The notes under the pieces were generated by a model, which saw only the letters and a program-made list of their open reading frames with translations, did not search any database and had not been told where the DNA came from. A stretch of 64,000 nt of DNA from Conchocele bisecta (Eukaryota > Mollusca > Bivalvia > Lucinida > Thyasiridae), in contig CM055268.1 of NCBI GenBank assembly GCA_029237695.1, positions 54,831,131 to 54,895,130 of the forward strand, read 5' to 3'. Below, in pieces: positions 34,603 to 46,267 of this stretch. The translations under genes were made by a program, and so were the position numbers. Positions within the stretch are counted from its first letter, which is position 1, and the number at the start of each line of letters is the position of its first letter.

Positions 34603-34842
34603 GAGACACGCCATGTTGTTTCGTATTCAAGAACGTGTGCGATGTCTCATTAACAATATTTACAAAATGTACGATATTTTCCGTAATTGAAGTGAAATGT
34701 TGACGAAGTCCGCATTTTGTATACAGATTTTGTCAACTTTTGATGTCATTTACAGCCAATATCACAGTTTCTGTAAAGATAATTCGTGAAAAATCGCACA
34801 TGTTCTTAGGTACAAAATCACATGGCGTGTTTCATGTGGATT
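34603..34842. mobile_element. Family F MITE
   Basis: GAGACACGCCATGTTGTTTC and ATCACATGGCGTGTTTCATG ends. Confidence 0.75.
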
Positions 34843-34954
34843 ACAACGATACAATAGAGTTTATTAAGGTTTTGACTAACGCTATTTGTAGCAAACTTTC
34901 GCAAACTGGGTCCGCATGTTCTGAGTAAATGTACTTTCTTCAAATTCGTACTCG

Positions 34955-35020
34955 AAAGCAAGCACTTTGCTTGGCCCAGGCTGAGCACAACTCAGGCTCG
35001 ACCAAACAAGATGTGTGATA
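34955..35020. mobile_element. Family L repeat fragment
   Basis: AAAGCAAGCACTTTGCTTGG and GGCTGAGCACAACTCAGGC. A second fragment (ATCAAGTAAGTTGATTGGCT) is at 35740-35766. Confidence 0.5.
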
Positions 35021-35042
35021 TTGAGTATGATAACAATATATT

Positions 35043-35255
35043 AGACACGCCGTGGGATTTCGTACCTTCGGTCATCTGCGTAATTTCATTAAATACGTTT
35101 ACAAAATTTACAATATTTTTCGTAAATAAAATCAAAAGTTGACAAAAAATTCTTAGAGTACATGTAATTCCGCATGTACTTTGACAATCGTTTCAACTTC
35201 CGACGTTATGTACCAAAAATATTGTTGTAAACGTATTTCATAAAATTACGCATAC
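35043..35255. mobile_element. Family F MITE, right end missing
   Basis: ACACGCCGTGGGATTTCGTA at left; stops after AAAATTACGCATACATG. Confidence 0.65.
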
Positions 35256-35386
35256 ATGTATGTGCTCACGCACTGGGATGGCTTTTTTAAAACATCGTAC
35301 GATAAAAACATTCTTATGAATATTTCTAAAAATGTACATGTACAGTACGTGTAATACTACAATTATCCACCGACATTTAGGTGTTA

Positions 35387-35600
35387 TTAACTCGAAAGCC
35401 CGCTATATCGGTTTATGCAAACAGTGCAGATCCAGATGAGCCGGTTCGTAACGAGCCGTCTCATCAGGATCTGCACTGTTTGAAAGTAATTACACCCTTT
35501 TTATAAATGGAATAATCTGAAAATCATTTTGCGATGATTGGATTGGTTGCAAAATTAACATATCGCAGCCCATTCAGTTACTTAGGGGTGAAAGGGTTAA
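35387..35600. mobile_element. Family E MITE, shortened
   Basis: Left end TTAACTCGAAAGCCCGC, right end GGGGTGAAAGGGTTAA. Confidence 0.75.
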
Positions 35601-35654
35601 ATCCGAATAAATCCACCAATGTCATAATAGCAACTGTGCAGTAAATTTTAGTTT

Positions 35655-35697
35655 TGGACCGTCTTAGTCGTACGACGTTTATTGAAACGGGCTCCAA
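35655..35697. mobile_element. Family A MITE, right-end fragment
   Basis: TTAGTCGTACGACGTTTATT and GAAACGGGC. Confidence 0.5.
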
Positions 35698-35856
35698 ATA
35701 CGGAGCTAACTACTCTGATTGTGACTTATGAATTCGTACTCGATATCAAGTAAGTTGATTGGCTGAGATTTCCCTGGTGATGGCGATATTCTGGACGATG
35801 GTCCTACTGCCCGGATGTGTACGTGTGTACGGGAGTTCTATGTGAAGCACACCTAT

Positions 35857-36418
35857 ACTGTCTGTTGCACGTTTTGCTGCCAACAAACTTTTGGCAATTA
35901 AACACATTAAATCTAAACAATATTTATAAGTACATGTAAGTACTTTTTCATCAATAACAAAAAAGTCACCCTCCCCCAAAAAAATGTTTTCATGAAATTC
36001 CATCAAATATCGATTTTATTGCGAAAAACGATTTTCCTATGGGAATTTAACATGGGGAGTCAATTACCAAAATCTTTCGTTTTTTCAACCTGAAGGATCA
36101 AAAAACGAGAAATTTTGGAAATTGACTCCGAAACCTGGCGAGATAGCTTGAAAATGATGTAATTAAGAAAACAAGTTAGATTTTGAAAATCGGTCAACAA
36201 ATAAAAAAATCTATTTTTAGCCCCCATGTCAAATTCCCATAGGAAAATCTTATTTTCGCAATAAAATCAATATTCTATGGAATTTCATTAAATAATTTTT
36301 TTCGGGGTGGGTGACTTTTTTCTTATTGATACAAAAGTACTTAATTTTAAATATTTTTTAGATTTAATGTGTTTAACAGCCAAAAGTTTGTCGACAGCAA
36401 AACGTGGAACAGACAGTA
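35857..36418. mobile_element. Family N inverted-repeat element, second copy
   Basis: Arms of about 200 bp (ACTGTCTGTTGCACGTTTTG outward, CCTATGGGAATTTAACATGG inward) flank a centre containing GACTCCGAAACCTGGCGAGA. An independent copy of 2458-2936 with different outer arms. Confidence 0.7.
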
Positions 36419-36588
36419 GGTAGGTAAAATAGTTGTGCATACATGCACAGCTATACACACTGTACATGTGCACGTATGTCGTACATGCATTTGGGCAGAA
36501 CGCTGACAAAAGGTACCTTTCAGCCTTTGCAACAATATTCGACCCTGATCATCTTACTGAAATGTCATCACACAGGATAAATATAGCT

Positions 36589-36680
36589 AGTTGCGAACAG
36601 TAACTCTTGCAGTCTACTCCCGTACCGTCCAGTCACGGACGGTAAGGGAGTAGATTGCAAGAGTTACTGTTCGCAACTAT
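36589..36680. mobile_element. Family O palindrome
   Basis: AGTTGCGAACAGTAACTCTT arms around CCGTCCAGTCACGGACGG. Partial relatives lie at 49441-49500 and 51090-51165. Confidence 0.75.
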
Positions 36681-37307
36681 AACATAGCCTGATATGTTGC
36701 TGACGAAAACACATCTAATTCTTTGACTGAATAACGAACAGCGTAGACCCTATCAGGGGCTCCGCTGATCGCAAAAGGTGGTCAGGTCTCTTTTCATAGC
36801 TGGCATCCAAACTATACTTTTGTACACGATATGAGATTAAAACAGACGTATTTTATTTGTACTATAGTCATGTACTTGTTTCCACGTATGCAGCTGCAAC
36901 GCATTCCCCAAGCGCTAGTACGTTATGTGACTCTCCATGACAAAACATGTCTTACTGATTCCACGACAAAACACGTGTAGGTCCAGATCAGGGTCACTTC
37001 CATCGCCACTGTACTCGAGGAACATCCACCATGATAATTATGCGTGTGCTAGTTGATCAGGAGCTACTATGGTCATATATAGTGATCATATGCACTCATA
37101 TACTAGAAACTCGAAAAGCAGTGGATTGCATAGGGTAAATCAGGATAGCGGCTGTCTTTGTCATCGATTATAGTATCCCCACACCGTGCAAAACGATTCG
37201 AGAAACATGAGTATTCGTGTTTCTAATCGCGGGTTGTGCAGGGTAAACCAGGATCGTGGTCTTTGCCTCCGATTAGGAAAACCACTCTATCCAGCCTCCA
37301 TGCGATA
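36681..37307. other. Mostly unique DNA
   Basis: A fragment resembling the family D interior (36725-36790). Open frames near 36880-36980 look protein-like in two frames, hence unassigned. Confidence 0.3.
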
Positions 37308-37515
37308 GCGTACCTAAGAAATGTGCGATATCTTATGAACAATTTACACAATTTACGATTTGTTCCGTAAATGACGTCGATTATAGACAAAATGTGACAC
37401 ATAGACACATGCTCTGACACTTTTGTAAACTTTCGACGTCATTTACAGAAAATATTACAATTTCTGTAAATTTTTTTCACGAGATGTCGAACGTCTTCTT
37501 AGGTACAACATAGTA
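37308..37515. mobile_element. Family F MITE, internal part
   Basis: CGTACCTAAGAAATGTGCGA to GTCTTCTTAGGTACAAC; outermost ends lost. Confidence 0.6.
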
Positions 37516-37530
37516 TATGTTTCAAGTTGT

Positions 37531-37876
37531 ATGATCACGTGGTACTAACAACAACAACAAGTACTGAAACTTTCAGAATCCATCTGATTCAAAGTACGTA
37601 TTCTTTTATATTGTCCTTATTACGTAACGGATTTTGATGAAACATGGCGCATCAAACGCGTCTGGTTAAGCTGCATTTGGTGGTCTCTCTATTTTCGCCC
37701 AAACTTCGCAAAAACGACATAAGTCTGTGCCGAACTACCTTGACCACCAAATGCAGCTCTTGACGACGCGTTTGCTGCGCAATATATCATTAAAATCTGT
37801 TGCATATTAAGGAAAATATCAAATAATACTTACTTTGGTGTGGGCGATGTTGTTGTTGTTGTAACCACGTGCTCAT
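37531..37876. mobile_element. Inverted-repeat element
   Basis: Ends ATGATCACGTGGT..AACAACAACAAC and complement; inner arms GCTGCATTTGGTGGTC / GACCACCAAATGCAGC. Confidence 0.7.
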
Positions 37877-37878
37877 GT

Positions 37879-38288
37879 GTTTGTGGCTGTGACTGAAAAA
37901 ATGGGGTACCAGTTTCGATCCAAATCAGCTTGTTCACCCGCCATTACATCAATGAAACACCCACTATACTTCTAATAAGGAAAATATATCGTTAAGTGGC
38001 CTGCGGTTGGAGAAAAGGAGCTTATGGGAATTGTGACCAGTATAGTTCCTGATCAAATAGCAAACTCATGCAGCCTGATAGCAATCTACATGTACAGTGG
38101 GGTCAGCGTGTAAGTGCACACATGAACGAACACGACAGGTTGGAACCAACCTGTCGTGTTCGTTCGTGTGTGCACTTACACGTTGACCCCACTGTATATT
38201 GTTTGTCAGAAGCATGGTGGGTGTTTTACTGATGTAATTGGGAACTATGGAGATCCTGATCAGACTGTGTTGAATGGACGTAAACCAT
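37879..38288. mobile_element. Family D MITE copies, one interrupted by family B
   Basis: A partial copy (37879-37980) and a second (37998-38280) that contains the family B insertion 38093-38196. Confidence 0.65.
38093..38196. mobile_element. Family B MITE nested in a family D element
   Basis: 104-bp palindrome interrupting a family D copy between GCAATCTACATG and TATTGTTTGTCAGAAGCATG. Confidence 0.85.
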
Positions 38289-38298
38289 ATTCATCAAA

Positions 38299-38537
38299 TG
38301 TGGCTCTGAGCGGAGAAATGGGGCTTATGGGATATATGACCAGTGTTACTCCTTATCAAATATCACACTCCTGTAGCCTGGTAACAATCTATGCTGCTTG
38401 TTATAAGCATGACATGTGTTTCATTGATGAAATGGCGAAAAGTGTAGATCCTGATCAGACTGTGCGAATGCACAGGCTGATCTGGATCTGCAATGGTCGC
38501 ACATCCATAACCCCCATTTCTCCAGTCACAGCCACAA
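38299..38537. mobile_element. Family D MITE, full length
   Basis: GTGGCTCTGAGCGGAGAAAT to CCATTTCTCCAGTCACAGCC. Confidence 0.8.
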
Positions 38538-39053
38538 ATTAAATACACATGCTACGAACAATGCGCTGGCAAAATCATTCAGTTCGCGTGTCCGCATCCA
38601 ATAAATATAAATAATTAATTGTTACTTGTGTCCGTTTACTGTCCAGTTGAAAGGAGATGGACAGTAGATGGACGATCGTGTTACAAATGTATTATCTCCG
38701 CTGGCAAATAATGCATCAAAATCTATATGAGCCAGGATCTCATAAAAGAAGGCTTATTTGGGTATGCTACTGATCTAGAAATGTGGATTATGAACTTTGG
38801 CTGTGCGTCATGTGTACATGTAGACCAGGATCAGACGGGGCGGATACGCAGTCAGATCCAGGTCTGGACTGTTTAGCTTGTCATTCTGCCAGTGGAACAG
38901 CGGTCAGTTTTCTAACAAACGGCATAATATGGATAGTTGATCATTTTCTCAGCTCGCAAAACAGGAAATAGACTTATCTGGGTCTTTCAGTGAACACATG
39001 TGTTCATGTATTGAACACGTGCATTGCGGCCAGTGAAAACACATTGTGGTAGG
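38538..39053. other. Unique DNA with diverged family D-like fragment
   Basis: 38799-38925 contains GTAGACCAGGATCAGACG and TTTTCTAACAAACGGCAT, similar to 4940-5005. Confidence 0.35.
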
Positions 39054-39365
39054 TTAGAAAATCTCAGCACTACTGTACGGATGAGTTTTACTATTTCATC
39101 TGTCTTTTATATTGTCTGTATCCATGAGAGCTGATACCCTGAGACAAATGGGAATACAAGGATAACCAACGTCAAACTGTCATAATGTGTATTATTGGTC
39201 TATGAATGTTTTTATGTAGCAAAACGCCAGGAAACATGGGGCTGTTATTGTTTTAAATTTCTAATTCTAAATTTTACACTATAAGGGTTTCAGCTCTCAC
39301 GGATACAGCACATATAAAAGACAGATGAAATAGTAAAACACATCCGTAGAGCCGAGATTTTCTAA
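39054..39365. mobile_element. Inverted-repeat element
   Basis: TTAGAAAATCTC ends; arms share TTTTACTATTTCATCTGTCT. A half copy is at 47276-47450. Confidence 0.7.
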
Positions 39366-39371
39366 GCTATA

Positions 39372-39612
39372 TATGTGGCTGTGGCTGGAGAAATGGGGCT
39401 TATGGGCTTTGCGACCAGTATAGATCCAGATCAGCCTGTGAATCCGCAAAGTCTGATCAGGATCTGCGCTGTTCGCCATTCCATCAATGAAACATCCATC
39501 ATGCTTCTAACAAGCAGTACATATGGTTACCAGGCTACATGAGTGTGCTATTTTATCAGGAGCTACACTGGTCAAACATCCCATAAGGCCCATTTCTCCA
39601 GTCACTGCCACA
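39372..39612. mobile_element. Family D MITE, full length
   Basis: GTGGCTGTGGCTGGAGAAAT to CCATTTCTCCAGTCACTGCC. Confidence 0.8.
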
Positions 39613-39657
39613 TATTTGCAGGCTGATATCTGCATTCATCGTGTGTCATCGAATAAG

Positions 39658-39904
39658 TTAAACATCGGTCGTGTTTCTAACAATCAGTAGCTCCATATAT
39701 GGCGCCAGGGCGGTGTCACCGGCACATTGTGTCATGAACGACAAAGGCCTCTTTAAATCACACCCAATTTTACTCCGATAATAAAATCTACAAGGTACGG
39801 CACCCGCCATGGATTGACTGTTGACAAGGAATACACTGTTATTATTGGTAACGAGCACACTTCTCAAAATTAAGTCAGCATGCATGGCTTTCTCCCACAG
39901 GTGT
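39658..39904 (-). CDS. Candidate terminal exon, phase-compatible with exon at 40553-40662
   Basis: Minus strand: 81 open codons after one base from a possible GTGAAG acceptor, or 75 codons from ATG at 39885, to TAA at 39658. Peptide is Cys-containing and protein-like (GAVPCRFYYRSKIGC, ALAPYMELLIVRN). Joining to 40553-40662 removes 648 bases and keeps frame. Another open frame (40135-40329, minus) lies between and could be an extra exon. No family recognised. Confidence 0.4.
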
Positions 39905-40552
39905 CTTCACAGGTGACACTAATTTAAATTAACTCTTGGTCGTGAGTTGCATTGGAAAATAAATACAATACATTGTAACGATATGTAATTCATGCAGTCA
40001 CTGGTGTAATCAGTTATACATTAACCACTACATGTGCTGTATTCATTCTTCCAATTAATATTATTGAAACTAATACACCCCAAAAACCTAATCATATACA
40101 GTGTCACCATGATTGTCAGTTTCAAGATGACCATCTACATGGTCGCTTTTGCAATAAGGAGATGTGATATTTGCGGATCTATTTGTCCACTTTTAATACA
40201 GCTTACATTTCGTAAAATAGTTGATAATACCCTTAGCCCGAGGAGGTCCAGCATCTTGCGATGACACCAACATGTGCTAGCCCATGACATTTCCTCGAAT
40301 ACATGTCTCAGGTTGCTATAGTAATGCAATATGATTGTCCATCAGCGGTGTAATCCATTTGTAAGACAACCATAGGGATTGTTATGCGGATTCAATGCCA
40401 CATAGGGGTATATGGAGGCAAATGCATGTCTATTAACTACAAAGCACGTGTGGTATGTATGTGCTACAATGTAAATATAATTCTGCATTCAGTAAATAAA
40501 TGTACACACGGTACATGATTATAGAGTTGTTCGATCATTAGAATGACATTAC

Positions 40553-40662
40553 CTGTTGTCAAATAGAGAAATATATAGTCCGATGACACCACAGAGCCAG
40601 CAAAATACACAACTGTGGTACAATGTGGCAGAAAACGCCTCCACAAACCTGATCCTTACCGC
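40553..40662 (-). CDS. Candidate internal exon encoding a membrane-spanning segment
   Basis: One of the best exon candidates. The minus strand has a textbook branch site and acceptor (TCTAACTATTTACGCAG), 36 fully open codons plus two bases, and a CAG/GTAATG donor. The peptide has one hydrophobic span (CVFCWLCGVIGLYISLF) and begins phase 0. Its two-base overhang matches the candidate terminal exon at 39904. No family recognised. Confidence 0.45.
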
Positions 40663-41669
40663 CTGCGTAAATAGTTAGAATGCCATGTAGACAATAGTTC
40701 AGTTGCATAGTAAAATCCAAAATTTAATGTGTCTCAATAGAAGCTATGTGATATTGTTTAGATGAACATTTTCATACATTGCATAATATGTTATGGAGAT
40801 ACGTTATCATTCATGGGGATTTAAACGTATATTGATGGCCCTATGAATGTGTGTGGCTACACGTGGCAGATGTGCATACTTCTTAAACTAGACTAGATTG
40901 ATGTTTGAATACGCCGGAATGGCTTTTTCAGACTACATACATACATACATACTAATATAGTTATATAATTATATACATGAGCTTGGAGGACATATACATC
41001 TTTTCACATTTGTCAAATATTTATTTCGGCACAGTATCAAATTCAAATACTACATTTAAGCGATGTACTTGTATATATGAAATCTGTAATGATGATGTTA
41101 TCCAAATGTTATGCATGTATATGCTAATCGGAACTATTACAAGTTGATTACAAACCTACATCCTTTTTGGTTATTGGTAATTTGACACCACATGTGTAGA
41201 ACAACATGTGTGCTATAATTAAGAACACCGAATATTGAAACATATGACGAAATATTTTATGTATGCGTACATAACAGCTATATGAATATAGTGGATATAA
41301 TTATTTGAAGAGCATATGCATGCCTTTAGAAAGATCATGCACCTTCAATTTCTTTGTTTATATGAAAATTATGAAATTGTATATCAACCTTACAGGTTAT
41401 CAAATGTCACTATTTTATGAAATCATGTTTAAATATTTACTTACAAACTTACAAAGTACAATATCGTAATGGGTGCCTCTCAAATGAGACTAATGGAGTA
41501 ACACACATGCATGTATTAGGCAATGACCATGATGCATGCACTGGTGTGCACTTACACTGGTAATGAATGACACACATGTTCTCGTATGACACATATTGTA
41601 TTTCAGTAGTTATAAAAGTTATACATTTTTACTATAAACTAGTACATTTACATGCTTTTATAAGTACAG
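40663..41669. other. AT-rich DNA between opposing exon candidates
   Basis: CATACATACATACATAC microsatellite near 40935-40952; a GTAAGT donor-like pair on the minus strand near 41450 with a short open upstream frame. Nothing firm. Confidence 0.3.
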
Positions 41670-41858
41670 GTGCCAACTACACATTTGAATCCTGTTCCTA
41701 CTGATGACTCGGAATGGGTTGAGGGAATATTATTGGAATGCTCGATAAATAGTGTGTACATTATGTGGAACCGGGATATATCTCAGTTTCATCGGTTCTA
41801 CTACCTATTTTATGTATATGTCACACAAACTCATTTACTTGCATGGCTGTCATCTTGA
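41670..41858 (+). CDS. Candidate terminal coding exon, unknown protein
   Basis: Acceptor TGCTTTTATAAGTACAG then 62 open codons and TGA. Peptide starts VPTTHLNPVPTDDSEWVEG and has an aromatic, hydrophobic C-terminal half. It faces the minus-strand candidates at 39.6-40.7 kb. No family recognised. Confidence 0.35.
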   Translation: MPTTHLNPVPTDDSEWVEGILLECSINSVYIMWNRDISQFHRFYYLFYVYVTQTHLLAWLSS

Positions 41859-42109
41859 AAATGTATAACACTATATGTGTCCTGTTTTACTCCAGCTTAG
41901 CTTGCTCGTATTATTTACAGCTATCTTAATGTTCTGTATTTTAGTATTTAATGTGTCATACATGGAGTAATATGTGCTACAACTCATCCATTCAGCATGG
42001 TAGACAAGGTATATTTTCTATATCCAATTTGAAAATTAGTACCTACGACCTATACTATTGACAGTAATAATTATATTTATTTATTTATTTTACTTAATGG
42101 TGTTTAAAG

Positions 42110-43200
42110 GCCTGTCAACAGCTGACAGTAATAATTATATGTATCAGAGACGTTCATCTTGGAATACACAACATAGTAATCATGGTAATTGTTATGGTTG
42201 CATAAATATGAAATGGACATATAGAGAGACGAACAGACATTCATTCTGTATCTGAAATGTGTGTGGATAACTAATATGTGGCTGTGATTGGAGAAATGGG
42301 GCTTATGGGATTTGCTCCTGCTCAAATTGCACACTCCTGTGCTCTGATAACGATATAATATGCTTGTTAGCAAGCATGACTGGTGTTTCACTGATGCAAT
42401 GGCGAACAGTGCAGATCCTGATCAGACTGTGCGGATACACAGGCTGATCTGGATCTACACTGGTCACAAAACATATAAGCACCATTTCTCCAGTCACAGC
42501 CACATATACAGGTTTTAGTAGCTACACGTTCATATGAACCTTTCATAAGTATCTGGCAGCGTATAAAGTAAGAAAAAGTATAACATGTAAAATGGTCATT
42601 CTAAATTCAGTGGGTGGGGAATATATAGTTAAAAGTACTTTGTTTTAACATTGCATCATCTGCTGTAGACATTATGTAATCAGAATATGGGCATTCAATA
42701 TGTATTGCAAACACTTACCATTGATACAATTAATAGATACAGAGAGATTTGCATATTGAGACATATAGCGTAGTTTTTACCATCACTAAGTAAATGCGAC
42801 GCAGACGCACGGACGGACGAAAACTAAGACACACTGTATCTGAAGTGTGTACGGATAGCTATTAAGTAGTGCCTAAGTAGTTGCATATGCATTTAAACCA
42901 TTTATAAGTAAATGACTGTGCATAACACAAATTAAATTAATTACATGTAAAATTACCATTGTAAAATGTGTGGGTGGGGAATGGTGACAAAAATACTTTC
43001 TTTTTAACATTGTATCATAGACTGCAGACATCAGATAACCGGCATATACGCAATTAACATGTCTAATGAACACTACTAGGTACCATTGACACACAAAAAA
43101 GTACCATACTTTTATGGAATTATCAAGGTATGTGTTTTGCCATTGAAATTCAGTGGGTGGGGTAATAAAACGTGCACAATTCTTCATCTGATTTAGCAGA
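42110..43200. repeat. Diverged tandem repeats, about 350-bp units
   Basis: Recurring blocks CTGTATCTGAAATGTGTGTG / CTGTATCTGAAGTGTGTACG, CATTTATAAGTA and TGTGGGTGGGGAAT. One unit carries the family D insertion at 42277. Confidence 0.55.
42277..42507. mobile_element. Family D MITE, full length
   Basis: GTGGCTGTGATTGGAGAAAT to CCATTTCTCCAGTCACAGCC. Inserted in one unit of the diverged repeats at 42110-43200. Confidence 0.8.
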
Positions 43201-43236
43201 TATTATTTAATTGAACATTATTCCATTGCATAGTTA

Positions 43237-43552
43237 TGCATCAGTCAATGTGAATCCCCGCACCCCACCTCCGGGGGAGGGGCGGGGCTTTACCGGGGCA
43301 TACACCGGGGCTTTTACCTTTCATGATGCCCCGCAGTGCGGGGACTTTACCGGGGCTTTTACAAATGGGCCGGGACACACCCCGGGGGCTTTACCGGGGT
43401 TTTAACCGGGCTTTACCTGGGCATACCCCGGGGCTTAACATTTCATGATGCCCCGCAGTGCGGGGCTTTTACCGGGGCTTTCACAGCAGCGAAAATATAA
43501 GCCCCGCTATTCCCCCGGAGGGGGGGTGCGGGGACTTACATTGACTGATGCA
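43237..43552. mobile_element. Family J GC-rich MITE, copy 1, TTA target duplication
   Basis: 316 bp with inverted ends TGCATCAGTCAATGT, flanked by TTA at 43234-43236 and 43553-43555. Interior repeats CCCCGCAGTGCGGGG hairpins and TTTACCGGGGC. A 3-bp TTA duplication points to the PIF/Harbinger superfamily. Confidence 0.9.
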
Positions 43553-43867
43553 TTATGAACACATCAGAAAACATACAAAACTGCTAGATCAGTTGTTTCT
43601 AATGATAAAAACAGTCGATTTTCAATGAAAATTGTGATTCTTTTACAATTACGAAAAGTCTGAGGGTGGTTTACTTCAAAATGGTGCCAAGCATTCGTCC
43701 AGCGGGTTACAGAGCGCAGACATACGGCATAACACTCGTAATTGAATGTAGTTTCAGAAATAATATGTCTGCAAAAATCCCACAGGGGGGGGGGGGGGGG
43801 GGCGTGGTTTCCATTTCTGGCTCACGGCCTATTTAGTCGTAGCACGACAATATGACTGCCCCCATAG

Positions 43868-44153
43868 CAATTTGCGTGACATAATATGCTATCTCAAGGG
43901 AGACAACAAACACAATACACCCACATCTATCCACTACGCGAGCATTCGTTCACAATATGGGAGACAATTCGGCAGTATGGAAATATGTACTACCAGTACT
44001 TGTTGCGTCCCTTGTTTCACTGAACTTGTGAAAGTCCCGATGTATTATACATGTAACACTGATACAGTGTATCAAAATATACATGTACTATATGTGTACG
44101 CAGTTGATAGCAAATGGTTCGTCCTCCCGTACGAGAAGATAAGCGAGTTTTAG
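43868..44153 (+). CDS. Candidate terminal coding exon, unknown protein
   Basis: After an ACTGCCCCCATAG acceptor, one base and 94 codons are open to TAG at 44151-44153. Peptide has five Cys and ends SKWFVLPYEKISEF. No ATG lies near the start, consistent with an internal acceptor. It follows an 18-base poly-G tract (43785-43802). No family recognised. Confidence 0.33.
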
Positions 44154-44622
44154 GGAATTTTTTATTGACCTACACGCTGCGGACATTGCATGTTCTCACG
44201 CGCCTCTCCCAAAGAGACTAACCATTTTAAGAATTAGCTTGCCAGAAAAGGCAGTGAAAGAGCTGGAGGACTTGGAAAATAAAACATTGGGACATTCACT
44301 CCGAATTCTGGTTAACTAGCTAGTCCAAAATCAGAAAATATGTGTTGACACATTCCCCATGTGATATCGCCATGTACATTTCCACCCATGTTAAGTGATT
44401 AAATGGAACTTATGTCCGTATACTACGTTCAATACTTGAACAGGTTTCACGAATGAAAATGGCAGTGCATTTGTTTTATTGGTATATCAGTGTATATCGA
44501 TAACCATAAAGTGGTCAATTCTACACGAACCAGACAGTACAACATTGTGAAATAATCATTTGTCTTAAATCACAATACAGATGGTACATGTATACATTTG
44601 AGCGATTGTCAACACTCTCCTG

Positions 44623-44801
44623 TATGGAACGCCAAATATACATACACTCAAATAATTAATGCTAGCTCTAAATAATTAGAGCTAGCATTAGATATTAAGA
44701 TCTAGCTTCAAATCATTTAAAGAGCTCTCTAAATCATTTGAAGCTGGCTCTAACTATGTAATGCTAGAGCTAGCAATACAATAATTATTTGAGTGCATGT
44801 A
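44623..44801. mobile_element. Family I MITE, intermediate
   Basis: TATGGAACGCCAAATATACA at left, ATTATTTGAGTGCATGTACA at right; interior with AGAGCTCTCTAAATCATTTG units. Confidence 0.75.
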
Positions 44802-44851
44802 CAGTAGGAGGTTATACAAATCGTTGAAGGAATTATCGTTTTAATAATTGC

Positions 44852-44976
44852 ATGGCAACTGAAGAATCGCGGGTGATCTATTTATTAAAACTACGAGATG
44901 CGACACAGGGAATGCCGTATTCTGTTTTAACACATCGACGACGCCAGTGGAAGAAAGTGTCTAATCTAATTGGACG
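44852..44976 (+). CDS. Candidate first coding exon of a small two-exon gene
   Basis: ATG with G at +4, then 41 codons plus two bases up to a CG/GTAATC donor. Peptide begins MATEESRVIYLLKLRDA and has a basic run HRRRQWKK. If unspliced, the frame ends at TAA 44978-44980 after 42 residues. The overhang CG fits the acceptor at 45249. No family recognised. Confidence 0.42.
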
Positions 44977-45248
44977 GTAATCAGATGGGCATGACATATA
45001 CGAGGGTCATTCAAAATGAAAAAAGCAGCGATATCTTCCGTTTAGTATTTCATAAGTCAATACAATCTGGGCATTATACATGCGTTCACTTGTTACCAGT
45101 TATTTAAAATCTTGTCAAATCACTCGAAAACATGGTTTTCTAAAGCAGTGCAGATATCTGTCAATGTTTTGTTGAATATAATTGCTGCAATCTTATTTTC
45201 ATGCTTCTGTTTTTCATAGAACGCCTATATTCTCGTGAATAGTTACAG

Positions 45249-45309
45249 GCGTTCTATAATTACAATCGGTCGATGGGCCGAATGGGGTTCGCTGCGGGAA
45301 ACTTCGTAA
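45249..45309 (+). CDS. Candidate second exon of the gene starting at 44852
   Basis: Acceptor GTGAATAGTTACAG, then one base completing Arg, 19 codons (ending WAEWGSLRETS) and TAA. The same frame also stays open from a stronger acceptor at 45219 (CTGTTTTTCATAG), but that phase does not match the upstream donor. A hairpin (45218-45257) overlaps the acceptor region. Confidence 0.33.
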
Positions 45310-46267
45310 CATGAAAGTGTGCCAATACCAACAAGCTATATGTTAGTTCAATATTGAAACATGCTAACACCTGTAAACATTGATAGGTTATATTAAAATA
45401 ATAATACGCATGCAATTTGCAAAAAAATAGCTTCCCAATGAAATTTAGTTTAAATAGATTATCCCGTATGGAGCCTCATTTAGAACGTCTGGTACATAAA
45501 GAGTCAATATTTGAACCATTTTACTAAACGCCATAGTGTCATGTGTCCAATTTATTGGACACAGGACACTTTTTTTTAATGTAATATACCAACCAATAAC
45601 AAATTTACGTTTGAAAAGTCAGCTATTTGTTGTTAAATGCGATTTTATTTTCATTGTGACGTCATACTATATTTCGTGTCCTGCCATTACACGTACTGGT
45701 TCAAGACATTTTGAAATTATTGCTGTCTTCATTGTTGATATTCTCTACATACGGTAATACAGATACTCATTGTGTACTCGACGATTTGTGAATGCTACAG
45801 ACGTACATTTCTGCAAATTTGCTAAAGTTGAGAGGACAATACGGCGACAGCCATGGCCCAAGACGCATCAATAATTGACCTACATTTTACATAAGTCTAC
45901 TGGCTTCAAGACACGAAACATTCATTTCAGGTAAGAATTATTTCTTTATTACTGTTGACCAATATTTGAATCGTGCTGACTTCGACAGCACTTTTAACCA
46001 CAGGGCTACTAAAATAATTCCATTGTATTTAATCTAACATGAATTCAAGTGGGTGGGGATATTCAACATTGCCTGTGCTTGTGCCGAGTCATTGGTTTTC
46101 GCGACCAATGTTGTTTCCACAATTGTTGTTTAAATAGCTAATTTCTAATTTATGGTGCATCTCGGACTCTGTGTGTTTGTGGCACCTCGATACTTGTAGA
46201 TTCACTTTGAATATATGTTTTCAGTCCAACAAGTCAATTCATTATATATTTAGGCTATTATCTGTTA

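Noticed and set aside
35770..35850. Signal-peptide-like plus-strand peptide opposite a minus-strand open frame
   Set aside because: Short, lies between two repeats, open on both strands, no supporting splice pair.
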